Source: Bacteroidota bacterium
GTDB taxonomy: Bacteria; Bacteroidota; Bacteroidia; Bacteroidales; PUMT01
NCBI GenBank assembly: GCA_003556985.1
Contig: PWPZ01000190.1
Span: forward strand, 1 to 8,055
Direction of reading: 5' to 3'
DNA: 8,055 nt
Numbering within the stretch: the stretch's first letter is position 1; each line of letters opens with the position of its first letter. Of this stretch, positions 1 through 6,396 are shown piece by piece. Position numbers and translations under genes: made by a program. The notes beneath the pieces were generated by a model that saw only the letters and a program-made list of their open reading frames with translations, made no database searches and had not been told where the DNA came from.

Positions 1-28
1 AAAAAAACCAAATATTTAAGCTCAGATA

Positions 29-2062
29 ATGAAGGATTATAAAAGATACCTGATAACTTCGGCCCTGCCCTACGCCAACGGCCCCCTCCATATAGGACAT
101 CTTGCCGGCGTTTACGTGCCATCGGATATTTATACCCGCTACCTGCGCCTGCGCGGAAGGGATGTGATCCATGTGTGCGGTTCCGATGAGCATGGGGTGC
201 CGATAACCATAAAGGCAAAGCAGGAAGGGGTAACTCCCCGGCAGATAGTTGACCGTTACCATGAACTGAACAAATCATCTTTTGAAAAATTCGGCATATC
301 TTTCGATATATATGCACGCACATCAAGTCCCGTGCATTATGAAACAGCTTCGGAAATATTTAAAACCCTTTATGACAAAGGTGAGTTCATTGAAAAATCC
401 ACCCCCCAGTATTATGATAAGGAAGCCGGGCAGTTTCTGGCCGATCGCTATATTCAGGGAACATGCCCCCGCTGCGGAAATGAGAATGCCTACGGTGACC
501 AGTGCGAAAACTGCGGGACCTCTCTCAACGCAACCGACCTGATCAACCCCCGGTCTGCCTTAAGCGGCGCTTCGCCGGTTTTGAAAGAAACAAGGCACTG
601 GTTCCTTCCCCTTGACAAGTATGAACCCTTTTTGAAAAAATGGATTCTTGAGGAGAAAAAACACTGGAAACCCAATGTTTACGGGCAATGCAAATCATGG
701 CTGGATCACGGACTTCAGCCCCGGGCGGTGAGCAGGGATCTGGGCTGGGGAGTACCCCTTCCTCTTGATAATACCGAGGGAAAGGTGCTTTACGTCTGGT
801 TCGATGCCCCGATCGGATATATATCGGCAACCAAAGAGCTAACGCCCGACTGGGAGAAATACTGGAAAGATAAGGAAACCAGGATGATCCATTTCATCGG
901 GAAAGACAATATCGTTTTCCACTGCATTGTCTTTCCCTCGGTCCTCAACGCCGAAGGCACCTTCATACTTCCCGACAACGTACCGGCCAACGAGTTTCTC
1001 AACCTGGAGAACGATAAGATCTCAACTTCGCGTAACTGGGCAGTCTGGCTGCATGAATACCTTGACGACTTCCCCGGGAAACAGGATGTGCTGAGATACG
1101 TACTTTGTGCCAATGCCCCTGAAACAAAAGACAACGATTTTACATGGAAGGATTTTCAGGCCCGCAACAATAATGAGCTGGTAGCAATATACGGCAATTT
1201 CGTAAACCGGGCGATAGTGCTCACTCACAAATACTTCAAGGGGATAGTCCCCGGAAAGGGGGAACTCACCGAATATGACCGGGAAGTTCTTGCCGGAATC
1301 CCCGGTATAAGGCAGGCCCTGGAAAACAACCTTGAACAGTTCCGTTTCAGGGAAGCCCTGAAAGAGGCAATGAACCTGGCAAGGCTGGGTAATAAATACC
1401 TGGCCGACACCGAGCCGTGGAAAATTTTCAAAACCGATCCCGACAGGGTTAAGACCATCCTGAACATATCCCTGCAAATCTCGGCATCGCTCAGCGTAAT
1501 AACCATGCCTTTTCTTCCCGATGCGGCATTCCGGCTTATGGAGTTTTTAAATATCGATAATATAGCCTGGGACAGGGTAGGCGAGGATGACCTTATCGGG
1601 GAAGGGCATGAAATAGGGAGCGGGGGACTGCTGTTTGAGAAAGTTACCGACGAGGAGGTGGAGAAGCAGGTGGCCAAACTGCTGGCCTCGCGTAATAATA
1701 ACAAGTTACCCCCCTCTGCGCTGGTTCCCCCCAAAGAGAATATTTCCTATGAGCAGTTTTCTGCCATGGATATACGCACGGGAACCATCACCGGCGCGGA
1801 AAGGGTTCCTAAAACAAAAAAGCTTCTCAAGCTGACCATCGATACCGGAATAGATACCCGAACTGTTGTTTCGGGTATAGCCGGATGCTTTGAACCCGAT
1901 GCCATCACGGGCAGGCAGGTTTCCGTGCTTGTGAATCTGGAGCCCAGGAAAATAAGGGGCATTGAATCGCAGGGCATGATACTCATGGCTGAAGACCCCG
2001 AAGGTAACCTTATATTTATCTCCCCTGAAGAAAGTGTGGAAAACGGATCGGTTATTAAGTGA
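29..2062 (+). CDS. metG: Methionyl-tRNA synthetase with fused C-terminal tRNA-binding domain
   Basis: This cytoplasmic enzyme charges tRNA-Met with methionine using ATP. The 677-residue product is full length for the long bacterial form. Visible in order are the class I HIGH motif (residues 21-24) after an ALPYANGPL stretch, and a zinc-knuckle insert with paired cysteines C146/C149 and C159/C162. These are followed by the WFDAPIGY segment (257-264), the KMSKS-loop equivalent written KISTS (330-334), a helical anticodon-binding region (about 370-530), and a Trbp111/EMAP-type OB-fold domain from about residue 575 (DIRTG at 581-585). That last domain usually supports dimerisation and tRNA binding. 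The KISTS variant is, from memory, normal in Bacteroidota. The ATG at 29 is chosen because MetRS proteins normally begin a few residues before this YLITSALPYANG region. No clear Shine-Dalgarno is seen, and only 28 bases lie upstream. The gene converges on the SPOR-domain gene. Identification is secure. Confidence 0.98.
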   Translation: MKDYKRYLITSALPYANGPLHIGHLAGVYVPSDIYTRYLRLRGRDVIHVCGSDEHGVPITIKAKQEGVTPRQIVDRYHELNKSSFEKFGISFDIYARTSSPVHYETASEIFKTLYDKGEFIEKSTPQYYDKEAGQFLADRYIQGTCPRCGNENAYGDQCENCGTSLNATDLINPRSALSGASPVLKETRHWFLPLDKYEPFLKKWILEEKKHWKPNVYGQCKSWLDHGLQPRAVSRDLGWGVPLPLDNTEGKVLYVWFDAPIGYISATKELTPDWEKYWKDKETRMIHFIGKDNIVFHCIVFPSVLNAEGTFILPDNVPANEFLNLENDKISTSRNWAVWLHEYLDDFPGKQDVLRYVLCANAPETKDNDFTWKDFQARNNNELVAIYGNFVNRAIVLTHKYFKGIVPGKGELTEYDREVLAGIPGIRQALENNLEQFRFREALKEAMNLARLGNKYLADTEPWKIFKTDPDRVKTILNISLQISASLSVITMPFLPDAAFRLMEFLNIDNIAWDRVGEDDLIGEGHEIGSGGLLFEKVTDEEVEKQVAKLLASRNNNKLPPSALVPPKENISYEQFSAMDIRTGTITGAERVPKTKKLLKLTIDTGIDTRTVVSGIAGCFEPDAITGRQVSVLVNLEPRKIRGIESQGMILMAEDPEGNLIFISPEESVENGSVIK

Positions 2063-2077
2063 CCCCCCTTCTTCTCA

Positions 2078-2199
2078 GGCTAAATACTCAGCATCCGGTT
2101 ACAGGAGGAAGTTTTCTGCCGGTGTAACCGGCTATGCTAAGCATCCAATTCTCGGCAGAAGGTTTCCTGCCGGTGTAACCGGCTAAATACTCAGCATCC
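2078..2199. repeat. Degenerate ~51-nt tandem repeat (about 2.4 units) between convergent genes
   Basis: Three copies of a GGCTAAATACTCAGCATCC-type motif lie at 2078-2096, 2130-2146 (a shorter variant, GGCTATGCTAAGCATCC) and 2181-2199. They are spaced 52 and 51 bases apart. A second shared block, CTGCCGGTGTAACCGGCT, occurs at 2116-2133 and 2167-2184. The array fills nearly all of the 120 bp between the metG stop and the SPOR-gene stop, and its third unit overlaps the last codons of the SPOR gene. Read on the minus strand, each unit begins with GGATGCT and reaches a TAG (Met-Leu-Ser-Ile-stop), so the array looks like serial duplication of that gene's 3' end. The middle of the unit has diverged between copies. 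Confidence 0.85.
2095..2183. terminator. Overlapping inverted repeats; possible bidirectional transcription end
   Basis: Several inverted repeats lie between the converging stop codons. GCCGGT-GTA-ACCGGC is a perfect 6-bp hairpin present twice (2118-2132 and 2169-2183). CCGGTTACA (2095-2103) pairs with TGTAACCGG (2123-2131) over 9 bp. TTCTGCCG (2114-2121) pairs with CGGCAGAA (2153-2160) over 8 bp. The foldings are partly mutually exclusive. The position, with both genes ending here, suggests a shared terminator, but no run of T follows any stem on either strand. A classic intrinsic terminator is therefore not shown, and the termination role is inference. Confidence 0.35.
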
Positions 2200-3241
2200 A
2201 GATATCGGAGTTTCCCTGACCGGACCTGACTCTGCGGAGCATGCGAAGGGCTTCTGCGGGGTTGCCGGAGGCAAACATTGAAACCCGGTACATCCCGTTT
2301 TCAGATTCAATTATGCTGGCGGTGTAGCCTTCCCCTTCAAGCTGCCTGCTGAGAGTGAGCGCATTGGCTTTTCTTGTAAAGCTGCCGGCAACAACATGGT
2401 GCCTCCTGACATGGGATTCGGCAGACTGATTTTGTGCCTCCGGCCAACGGGCTGCGTCCGGCTGACGGGGACCTGCAATATCTGCAGCATCCGCTCCGGC
2501 AGCTTCGTGACCGACTGCTGAGTTGCTGCCGGTTATCCATTCCGCATCTTCCGCAGCTGCGGCACTATATTCCGTCGCCCCGCGCGCCTCTTCATGCCCG
2601 GCATACTGCACGGGCTCTGAATCGACAACCGCCTGGAAATGATTAAGAGATGAGAGATCAAAATTAAATTCCCTGACAACACCGGTGTTCATAGCTCCCC
2701 AGGTCAGGGCGGCAATCAGGGGAATCCCAATGGCAGCATAGCGAAGCATCTTCCTGAGGCTTTTGTAAACGGGTGATGATTCTTCACCGTCAATGCTGCG
2801 GAAACCTGCGACCGGGCGCTGTGAATAAAGCTCGGGATACCGGAAAAAAGAGAGGCCGTAAGAGTCGGAGAGAAAATTGGCCAATGGATCGGGCTCAAAC
2901 TGCAGGTTATGATTCCGGTCCACCACAAATTGTCCTATTCCTTCAAAAGGAACGGGCCGCCCAGCCACAAGCCTGGACTTAACCTTCTCAACAAAAGATT
3001 CCACCAGATTTTTGGCATCAACATAATTCATCGAGAGTCTGGCAGAAACATGACTGATAAGCAGTCCGTCATTATGGTCTATCCTGGCATTGAAACCAAC
3101 TTCTCTTGCCGGCGGGTAGAAACTGCCCGATACCCTGTCAATACGCGCCGGACGTTCATTGGTTACAAAACCTCCAAATCCGGGCACCACGACACAATCA
3201 TGGTGATACAACAGGTCCCGTATGTGATTTACCATGTTCAT
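2183..3241 (-). CDS. HU-CCDC81-type DNA-binding, single-pass membrane protein with SPOR domain
   Basis: This 352-residue protein appears to join a DNA-binding module to a peptidoglycan-binding one. Residues 1 to about 130 match the bacterial HU-CCDC81 pair: an HIRDLLYHHDCVVVPGFGGF start, then a second HU-like half containing PFEGIGQFVVD. A hydrophobic stretch at about 168-187 (YAAIGIPLIAALTWGAM), preceded by basic RKMLR, predicts one membrane segment with the N-terminus inside. An Ala/Glu-rich low-complexity linker (about 205-278) leads to a C-terminal SPOR domain (about 279-352; HHVVAGSFTRKANALTLSRQLEGEGY). SPOR domains bind glycan strands stripped of stem peptides at division sites. HU-CCDC81/SPOR fusions are known from Bacteroidota, and a chromosome-partitioning role has been proposed from comparative genomics; function here is inferred. 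The ATG at 3241 was chosen, but the ATG at 3235 (Met3) is equally plausible. The last codons lie within a tandem repeat. Confidence 0.88.
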   Translation of the reverse strand: MNMVNHIRDLLYHHDCVVVPGFGGFVTNERPARIDRVSGSFYPPAREVGFNARIDHNDGLLISHVSARLSMNYVDAKNLVESFVEKVKSRLVAGRPVPFEGIGQFVVDRNHNLQFEPDPLANFLSDSYGLSFFRYPELYSQRPVAGFRSIDGEESSPVYKSLRKMLRYAAIGIPLIAALTWGAMNTGVVREFNFDLSSLNHFQAVVDSEPVQYAGHEEARGATEYSAAAAEDAEWITGSNSAVGHEAAGADAADIAGPRQPDAARWPEAQNQSAESHVRRHHVVAGSFTRKANALTLSRQLEGEGYTASIIESENGMYRVSMFASGNPAEALRMLRRVRSGQGNSDIWMLSI

Positions 3242-3325
3242 CAGTAAATATTTATTGGTTAACAGTTATGCGATGTACCGATTGAAAGCCGGAAATCAGG
3301 CCCGGCACCGGTCTTCCATTTTCCA

Positions 3326-3333
3326 CAAAAGTA
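3326..3333 (-). promoter_or_regulatory. Possible Bacteroidota -7 box (TACTTTTG) for the SPOR-domain gene
   Basis: On the minus strand this octamer fits the Bacteroidota housekeeping -7 consensus TAnnTTTG exactly. A TTTG that could serve as the -33 element lies upstream on the same strand (3357-3360, read as CAAA on plus). The gap is 23 bases, slightly longer than the usual 19-21. The box is 84 bases before the gene's ATG at 3241. This is a motif match only, in a short divergent region where a promoter is expected. Confidence 0.4.
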
Positions 3334-3376
3334 AAGATTTATTCCGTCATATATCCCAAAACATGCCGCTTTTTTT

Positions 3377-3384
3377 TAACTTTG
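3377..3384 (+). promoter_or_regulatory. Possible Bacteroidota -7 box (TAACTTTG) for the sugar cluster
   Basis: TAACTTTG matches the TAnnTTTG -7 consensus and follows a run of T, 35 bases before the ATG at 3420. That spacing would give a short leader. No TTTG is seen at the expected -33 spacing (about 3353), so the promoter would be incomplete by consensus. It is the best candidate for transcription of the wbpE-wbpD pair and possibly the genes beyond. Confidence 0.4.
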
Positions 3385-3419
3385 CTGATTGATACAAAAA
3401 CTGCTTGATACACAAACGC

Positions 3420-4550
3420 ATGGATAATATTCAGATGGTTGATCTGCGGGGACAGTATTTTAAAATAAGGTCCGAAATTGATGCCGCGATCAACAAAGTG
3501 ATCAATTCCTCCGCTTTCATAAATGGTCCGGAGGTGGCATCTTTCCAAAGAAACCTGGAGAGTTTCCAGAACATCGGGCATGCCATAACCTGCGGCAATG
3601 GAACAGATGCATTGCAGATTGCACTCATGGCCCTGGAAACAGAACCCGGTGACGAAGTGATCACCACGCCTTTCACCTTTATTGCCACAGTAGAGGCCAT
3701 TGCCCTTCTTGGTCTGAAACCCGTATTTGCCGATGTTCACCCCGGCAGCTTCAATATAGATAGCACAGCCGTTGAGCAGGCAATTACCAGCCGGACCAGG
3801 GTCATCCTGCCCGTCCATCTTTACGGGCAATGTGCGGATATGGATGCTGTTTGCGGACTTGCTCAGAAGCATGGCCTTCGGGTGATCGAAGATGCAGCAC
3901 AGGCGCTGGGCAGCGAATATACATTTAAGGACGGAAAGGTGAAAAAGGCGGGAACCATGGGGGACATTGGCTGCACGAGCTTCTTCCCGTCCAAGAATCT
4001 CGGATGCTTTGGCGACGGGGGGGCAATGTTCACCGGCCTGCCTGAAGTAGGTGAGAAATTACGATCCATAACACTCCACGGTTCAAAGGTGAAGTATTAC
4101 CACGATATGATAGGAGTCAACTCCCGCCTGGATACCCTCCAGGCCGCCATCCTGGATGTTAAGCTTAAGTATCTGGAAAAATACAACCTGAGCAGGAGTA
4201 AGGCTGCCGGATATTATGATGCCGCCCTCGGTGATATTGACCGGCTGCAGATTCCCGCCCGCTCAGGGCAATCAACCCATATATATCACGCATATACCCT
4301 GAAAACGGCGCCGGCCGACAGGGATTCGCTGCGTGATTTCCTGAAGCAGCGGGGCGTTCCCACCATGGTGTACTATCCTGTACCGATGCATCTGCAAAAG
4401 GCATACAGCCATTACGGTTACCGGGAGGGTGACTTCCCGGTGGCAGAGGAACTGTGCAGGTCGGTTCTGTCGATACCAATGCATACCGAGCTGCAGGAAG
4501 ATCAGCTTGAATATATCTGTAACACCATACGTGAATATTATAAAGGGTAA
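3420..4550 (+). CDS. wbpE: UDP-3-keto-GlcNAcA aminotransferase, DegT/DnrJ/EryC1/StrS family (WbpE-like)
   Basis: This PLP-dependent enzyme is predicted to transfer an amino group from glutamate to C3 of UDP-2-acetamido-3-keto-glucuronate, giving the 3-amino sugar and 2-oxoglutarate in the cytoplasm. From the ATG at 3420 it is 376 residues, normal for the family. Landmarks are MVDLRGQY near the N-terminus, GNGTDAL (59-65) in the cofactor phosphate-binding region, EDAAQALGS (137-145) with the Asp that contacts the pyridine nitrogen, and SFFPSKNLGCFGDGGA with the Schiff-base lysine at K182. NSRLD (224-228) and a C-terminal YYPVPMHLQKAY segment follow. A TTG at 3405 would add five residues, but MDNIQMVDL is a typical start. 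No Shine-Dalgarno is apparent. The stop is 4 bases before the next start, so the two are almost certainly co-transcribed. Sugar specificity is inferred from the neighbours; the family fold is clear. Confidence 0.92.
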   Translation: MDNIQMVDLRGQYFKIRSEIDAAINKVINSSAFINGPEVASFQRNLESFQNIGHAITCGNGTDALQIALMALETEPGDEVITTPFTFIATVEAIALLGLKPVFADVHPGSFNIDSTAVEQAITSRTRVILPVHLYGQCADMDAVCGLAQKHGLRVIEDAAQALGSEYTFKDGKVKKAGTMGDIGCTSFFPSKNLGCFGDGGAMFTGLPEVGEKLRSITLHGSKVKYYHDMIGVNSRLDTLQAAILDVKLKYLEKYNLSRSKAAGYYDAALGDIDRLQIPARSGQSTHIYHAYTLKTAPADRDSLRDFLKQRGVPTMVYYPVPMHLQKAYSHYGYREGDFPVAEELCRSVLSIPMHTELQEDQLEYICNTIREYYKG

Positions 4551-4554
4551 ATTT

Positions 4555-5070
4555 ATGAGCAACCGCCAAAAAGACTATCAGGCACATGAAACTGCAGTAA
4601 TTGATGAGGGATGCAGCATAGGAGCCGGCACCCGGATATGGCATTTTACTCATATAATGCCCGACTGCGTAATAGGTGAAAACTGCAATCTCGGGCAGAA
4701 CGTGGTTGTGTCTCCGGGGGTGATCCTTGGCAGAAATGTAAAGGTGCAGAATAACGTCTCCATCTATACGGGGGTGATCTGCGAAGATGATGTCTTCCTG
4801 GGCCCTTCCATGGTATTTACCAATATCGTGAACCCAAGGAGCGCCGTGGTGAGGAAAGACCATTATGTGCGGACCCTGGTGGGGAAAGGGGCCACAATCG
4901 GCGCAAATGCTACCATTGTATGTGGTAATGATATCGGGGCCTGGTCATTTATCGGGGCGGGTGCTGTTATCACGAAAGCGGTAAAACCCTATGCACTTAT
5001 GGTTGGCAACCCTGCCCGCCAGGTCGGATGGATGAGCGAGTATGGCCACCGGCTCAGGTTCAGTGAATAG
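4555..5070 (+). CDS. wbpD: UDP-3-amino-GlcNAcA N-acetyltransferase, left-handed beta-helix (WbpD/WlbB-like)
   Basis: This enzyme is predicted to acetylate the C3 amine made by the upstream aminotransferase, using acetyl-CoA, to give UDP-2,3-diacetamido-2,3-dideoxy-glucuronate. The 171-residue product is close to the usual length of this class. Hexapeptide repeats form a left-handed beta-helix across most of it (for example VIGENCNLGQNVVVSPGVIL, residues 39-58). Also seen are the family-like segment VFTNIVNPRSAVVRKDHYVR (87-106), KGATIGANATIVCG (111-124) and the exit motif ALMVGNPARQVGWMSEYG (147-164). The reading frame stays open upstream to an ATG at 4429, but that stretch overlaps the aminotransferase out of frame. 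The ATG at 4555, 4 bases after the wbpE stop, gives the normal N-terminus. A related 3-amino-sugar acetyltransferase remains possible, but the neighbours favour WbpD. Confidence 0.92.
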   Translation: MSNRQKDYQAHETAVIDEGCSIGAGTRIWHFTHIMPDCVIGENCNLGQNVVVSPGVILGRNVKVQNNVSIYTGVICEDDVFLGPSMVFTNIVNPRSAVVRKDHYVRTLVGKGATIGANATIVCGNDIGAWSFIGAGAVITKAVKPYALMVGNPARQVGWMSEYGHRLRFSE

Positions 5071-5328
5071 GGATTTGCAACCTGCCCGGAAAGCGGGAAA
5101 AAATACAGGCTGGAAAATGACCGGGTAATTCCGGCAGAAGCAGATTGAATCGGGAAATCCTGTGTAACCCCAGGGAATAAAGAATAATCCCGGAAGAAAA
5201 CGGGCTTCACATAGAACAAAGGATAATCCTTGAAAAAACGGGTAATTTAGCAAGAACAAACAGCAAACAAATTTAGCAACAGTCCGGCACGGATATTTTA
5301 CCGGAAAAGAGAAAAGGTAAAGTTAATT
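5071..5328. other. 258-bp gene-free gap inside the sugar cluster
   Basis: No credible coding region is seen on either strand. The plus strand is purine-rich and carries short repeats: CGGGTAATT at 5122-5130 and 5239-5247, AATTTAGCAA at 5244-5253 and 5270-5279, many scattered CCGG/CGGG clusters, and a 6-bp near-palindrome AAGGAT-A-ATCCTT at 5219-5231. No convincing terminator or TAnnTTTG promoter box was found. An AAAAGG stretch about 12 bases before the ATG at 5329 could be a weak ribosome-binding site. The gap may be a leader, a spacer or the remnant of a lost gene; the sequence does not decide. Confidence 0.6.
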
Positions 5329-6294
5329 ATGACAGGGAAAGAAAATAATTTCGCACTGATAGGGGTTGCAGGCTATATTGCCGTCAGGCATCTTCAGGCA
5401 ATAAAAGATACCGGAAACAACCTTCTTTCAGCACTTGACCCCTTCGACAGCGTAGGGTGTATTGACAGCTATTTCCCGAGGGCTGATTTTTTCGTGGAAT
5501 TTGAAAGGTTCGACCGGCACATTGATAAACTGAAAAGGGTCGGGACCAGGGTAGACTACGTAAGCATATGCTCGCCCAATTACCTCCATGACTCCCATAT
5601 CCGTTTTGCGCTGAGGCAGGGTGCGGATGCCATTTGTGAAAAGCCCCTGGTGCTTAATCCCTGGAATCTCGATGCCCTTGGCGAGATTGAAAAGGAAACC
5701 GGAAAATCAATATACAATATACTCCAGCTCAGGCTCCATCCCGCCATAATAGCCCTGAAAAAGAAGATCGACCAGGAATCTCCCGGCAAGGTCCATGACA
5801 TAGATCTCTCGTATATCACCAGCCGTGGCAACTGGTACCGGATTTCCTGGAAGGGTGACATTCAGAAATCTGGCGGGGTGGCAACAAACATCGGAGTGCA
5901 CTTTTTCGATATGCTGACCTGGATATTCGGACCGGTGCAGGAGAATATAGTGCATGTGTCGGCGGCAAACCATGCCGGCGGATTCCTCAGGCTGGAAAAA
6001 GCCAGGGTTAGATGGTTTCTCAGCATCGATCATAACGACCTTCCTGCCGTAGTGAAAAAACGCGGCCAGAGAACTTTCCGTTCCATAAGCATGGACGGTG
6101 AAGACATTGAATTCAGCGACGGTTTTGCCGACCTTCATACCGAAACATACAAAAATATTCTTGAAGGCAAAGGATTCGGACTGGAAGAGGCCAGAAGATC
6201 AATAGAAACTGTTTATACAATAAGGAACTCAACTGCCGTTGGATTAAAAGGTGAATATCACCCCCATCTTAAAAATATTGGCAAAGACCGGTAA
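5329..6294 (+). CDS. wbpB: UDP-GlcNAcA 3-dehydrogenase, Gfo/Idh/MocA family (WbpB/WlbA-like)
   Basis: This enzyme is predicted to oxidise C3 of UDP-N-acetylglucosaminuronate to the 3-keto sugar with tightly bound NAD. In characterised WbpB/WlbA enzymes the NADH is reoxidised by 2-oxoglutarate, which the partner aminotransferase regenerates from its glutamate donor. The 321-residue product is the expected size. Its N-terminal Rossmann segment reads FALIGVAGYIAVRHLQAIK (8-26), the WlbA-type form of the dinucleotide motif. DSYFPRADFFVEFERFDRH (45-63) is strongly WlbA-like. The catalytic-lysine motif EKP lies at 104-106 (K105), and GGVATNIGVHFFDML (182-196) carries H191, the usual second catalytic residue of the family. 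A GnnA-type UDP-GlcNAc 3-oxidase is the main alternative, but the 6-dehydrogenase downstream favours the uronate substrate. It sits 258 bp after wbpD and 102 bp before wbpA. Confidence 0.93.
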   Translation: MTGKENNFALIGVAGYIAVRHLQAIKDTGNNLLSALDPFDSVGCIDSYFPRADFFVEFERFDRHIDKLKRVGTRVDYVSICSPNYLHDSHIRFALRQGADAICEKPLVLNPWNLDALGEIEKETGKSIYNILQLRLHPAIIALKKKIDQESPGKVHDIDLSYITSRGNWYRISWKGDIQKSGGVATNIGVHFFDMLTWIFGPVQENIVHVSAANHAGGFLRLEKARVRWFLSIDHNDLPAVVKKRGQRTFRSISMDGEDIEFSDGFADLHTETYKNILEGKGFGLEEARRSIETVYTIRNSTAVGLKGEYHPHLKNIGKDR

Positions 6295-6319
6295 CCGTTT
6301 GATTTCCGGGTCAACGGTT
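6293..6319 (+). other. Inverted repeat overlapping the wbpB stop codon
   Basis: AACCGTT (6293-6299) pairs with AACGGTT (6313-6319), a 7-bp stem with a 13-base loop that begins inside the TAA stop. No T-run follows, so it is a weak terminator candidate at most. It could also be an RNA-processing or stability element between wbpB and wbpA. The rest of the 102-bp gap, up to 6396, is A-rich and holds no recognised promoter box. Confidence 0.25.
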
Positions 6320-6396
6320 CCTGCTCTATCAGATATAACCTGAACTCAACCGATCACAACAAAGAAAATTAACATAACCTTACTCAATTCATCAAC

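Noticed and set aside
1225..1734. A 169-codon minus-strand open frame within metG, Ser/Leu rich
   Set aside because: It is antisense to a conserved synthetase region, and its serine-rich translation is typical of a shadow frame.
3405..3419. Upstream TTG as the start of the aminotransferase
   Set aside because: It would add only five residues before MDNIQMVDL, which is already a family-like N-terminus, and no ribosome-binding site favours the TTG.
4429..4554. Upstream ATG giving a 42-residue N-terminal extension to the acetyltransferase
   Set aside because: The extension overlaps the end of wbpE out of frame and does not resemble the family. The ATG at 4555 gives the normal length.
4165..4863. 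A 232-codon minus-strand open frame
   Set aside because: It lies wholly antisense to the conserved wbpE and wbpD genes. Its translation is a His/Pro/Tyr-rich string with no family features.
4945..5259. A 104-codon minus-strand open frame covering the gap between wbpD and wbpB
   Set aside because: About 40% lies antisense to the conserved wbpD C-terminus. The rest is a Phe/Pro-rich string with no recognisable motif, as expected from reading the purine-rich plus strand backwards.
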